Source: an uncultured Paracoccaceae bacterium
Lineage (GTDB): Bacteria > Pseudomonadota > Alphaproteobacteria > Rhodobacterales > Rhodobacteraceae
Direction: 5' to 3'
Assembly (NCBI GenBank): GCA_938049225.1
Contig: CALICM010000045.1
Location: forward strand, 97,114 to 156,905
DNA: 59,792 nucleotides
The position numbers and the translations under genes are program-made. Of the stretch, positions 59,495 to 59,792 are shown piece by piece (positions within the stretch are counted from its first letter, which is position 1; each line of letters starts with the position of its first letter). A model generated the notes under the pieces. That model saw only the letters and a list, made by a program, of their open reading frames with translations. It was not told where the DNA came from and did no database searches.

Positions 59495-59792
59495 ACGCTT
59501 TCTTGGGTCGGGTTCGGTGTGGACATAAGGGTGATGCGCCCACGCGAACAAGGCATGCCAGTGTCGCAGCCACGAGGTGGCATAAAGCGCCTCTTTTTTG
59601 GGTGGTGTGTCTGGGATCAAATTGAGCACCGCGAAGCGGTGCGCGTCTTTTAGCTGAATTAGTCTCGATGTGATCTGACACCGCTCCCATTCCAGCGAAC
59701 TGGATTGGGAGCGGCACATCTCTTGCAGGAGATGATGGTTGTCCGTTTTGATGGTGGTGCAAACCAAGACCATCGAAACAAGGAAACCACGA

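Noticed and set aside
1-59792. tRNA, rRNA, CRISPR arrays and intact IS elements
   Set aside because: Scanned for T-loop words, spaced direct repeats and DDE transposase motifs in all intergenic regions; none convincing.

Overview
This 59.8-kb window looks like chromosome from an alphaproteobacterium of the Rhodobacteraceae (Roseobacter group). The evidence is GC-rich coding DNA with strong third-position GC, many ATGA stop/start overlaps, tandem DUF1127 proteins, a LivFGHMK importer, an AerR/PpaA-like B12-binding protein, RTX-type secreted proteins, and the recurrent word ATGCCTCCGGCGGGGATATT that I associate with this group. I found no tRNA, rRNA, CRISPR array, prophage or intact insertion sequence. 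Products are assigned by reading protein motifs; no database search was run.

Layout. (1) 1-2255: an OppA-type peptide-binding protein cut by the window edge and a serine beta-lactamase-fold hydrolase. (2) 2256-9452: an AT-rich spacer, a 1542-residue RTX protein with duplicated modules and LamG-like domains, a terminator whose 3' arm is the Shine-Dalgarno of the next gene, then a sugar isomerase/epimerase and a ribokinase-family kinase. (3) 9449-14003: an AttEFGH-like ABC exporter set with a DUF2237 gene. (4) 14004-17841: an intergenic repeat, an AerR-like cobalamin protein, a structured gene-poor stretch, and a four-gene cluster (two GNAT proteins, a degenerate isochorismatase-fold protein, a 48-residue protein with an ACG-like start). 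(5) 17974-20331: a LysR regulator and a Bcr/CflA drug exporter. (6) 20227-26025: a branched-chain amino acid importer interrupted by a small Cys-containing protein. (7) 26123-32996: two MFS transporters, two DUF1127 proteins, a UvrD/PcrA helicase and a 5'-truncated RibD/DHFR-like gene. (8) 33014-37431: a 32-bp perfect palindrome, KefF/G plus KefC, a DUF1772 protein, a quinone reductase and its divergent TetR regulator with two matching operators. (9) 37514-40957: pyruvate carboxylase. (10) 41126-46921: a beta-helix/RTX protein, IS-end remnants, and a solute-binding protein plus ATPase that lack a permease. (11) 47188-58229: one long minus-strand operon, xdhA - PH-like membrane protein - xdhB - xdhC - BMP-type ABC importer - voltage-gated K+ channel - BMP binding protein. 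(12) 58362-59494: a small lipase and a DUF2867 protein.

Functional reading. The operon at 47-58 kb appears to couple purine (or purine nucleoside) import to xanthine oxidation. KefC with its quinone-reductase-like partner, the TetR-controlled quinone reductase and several efflux pumps point to electrophile and xenobiotic defence. The two giant RTX proteins are probably type I-secreted surface or extracellular proteins, although no type I exporter lies here. The least explained items are the acetyltransferase/isochorismatase-fold cluster at 15.8-17.8 kb, a covarying stem-loop repeat that sits just 3' of minus-strand stop codons, and the two membrane proteins embedded in the purine operon.
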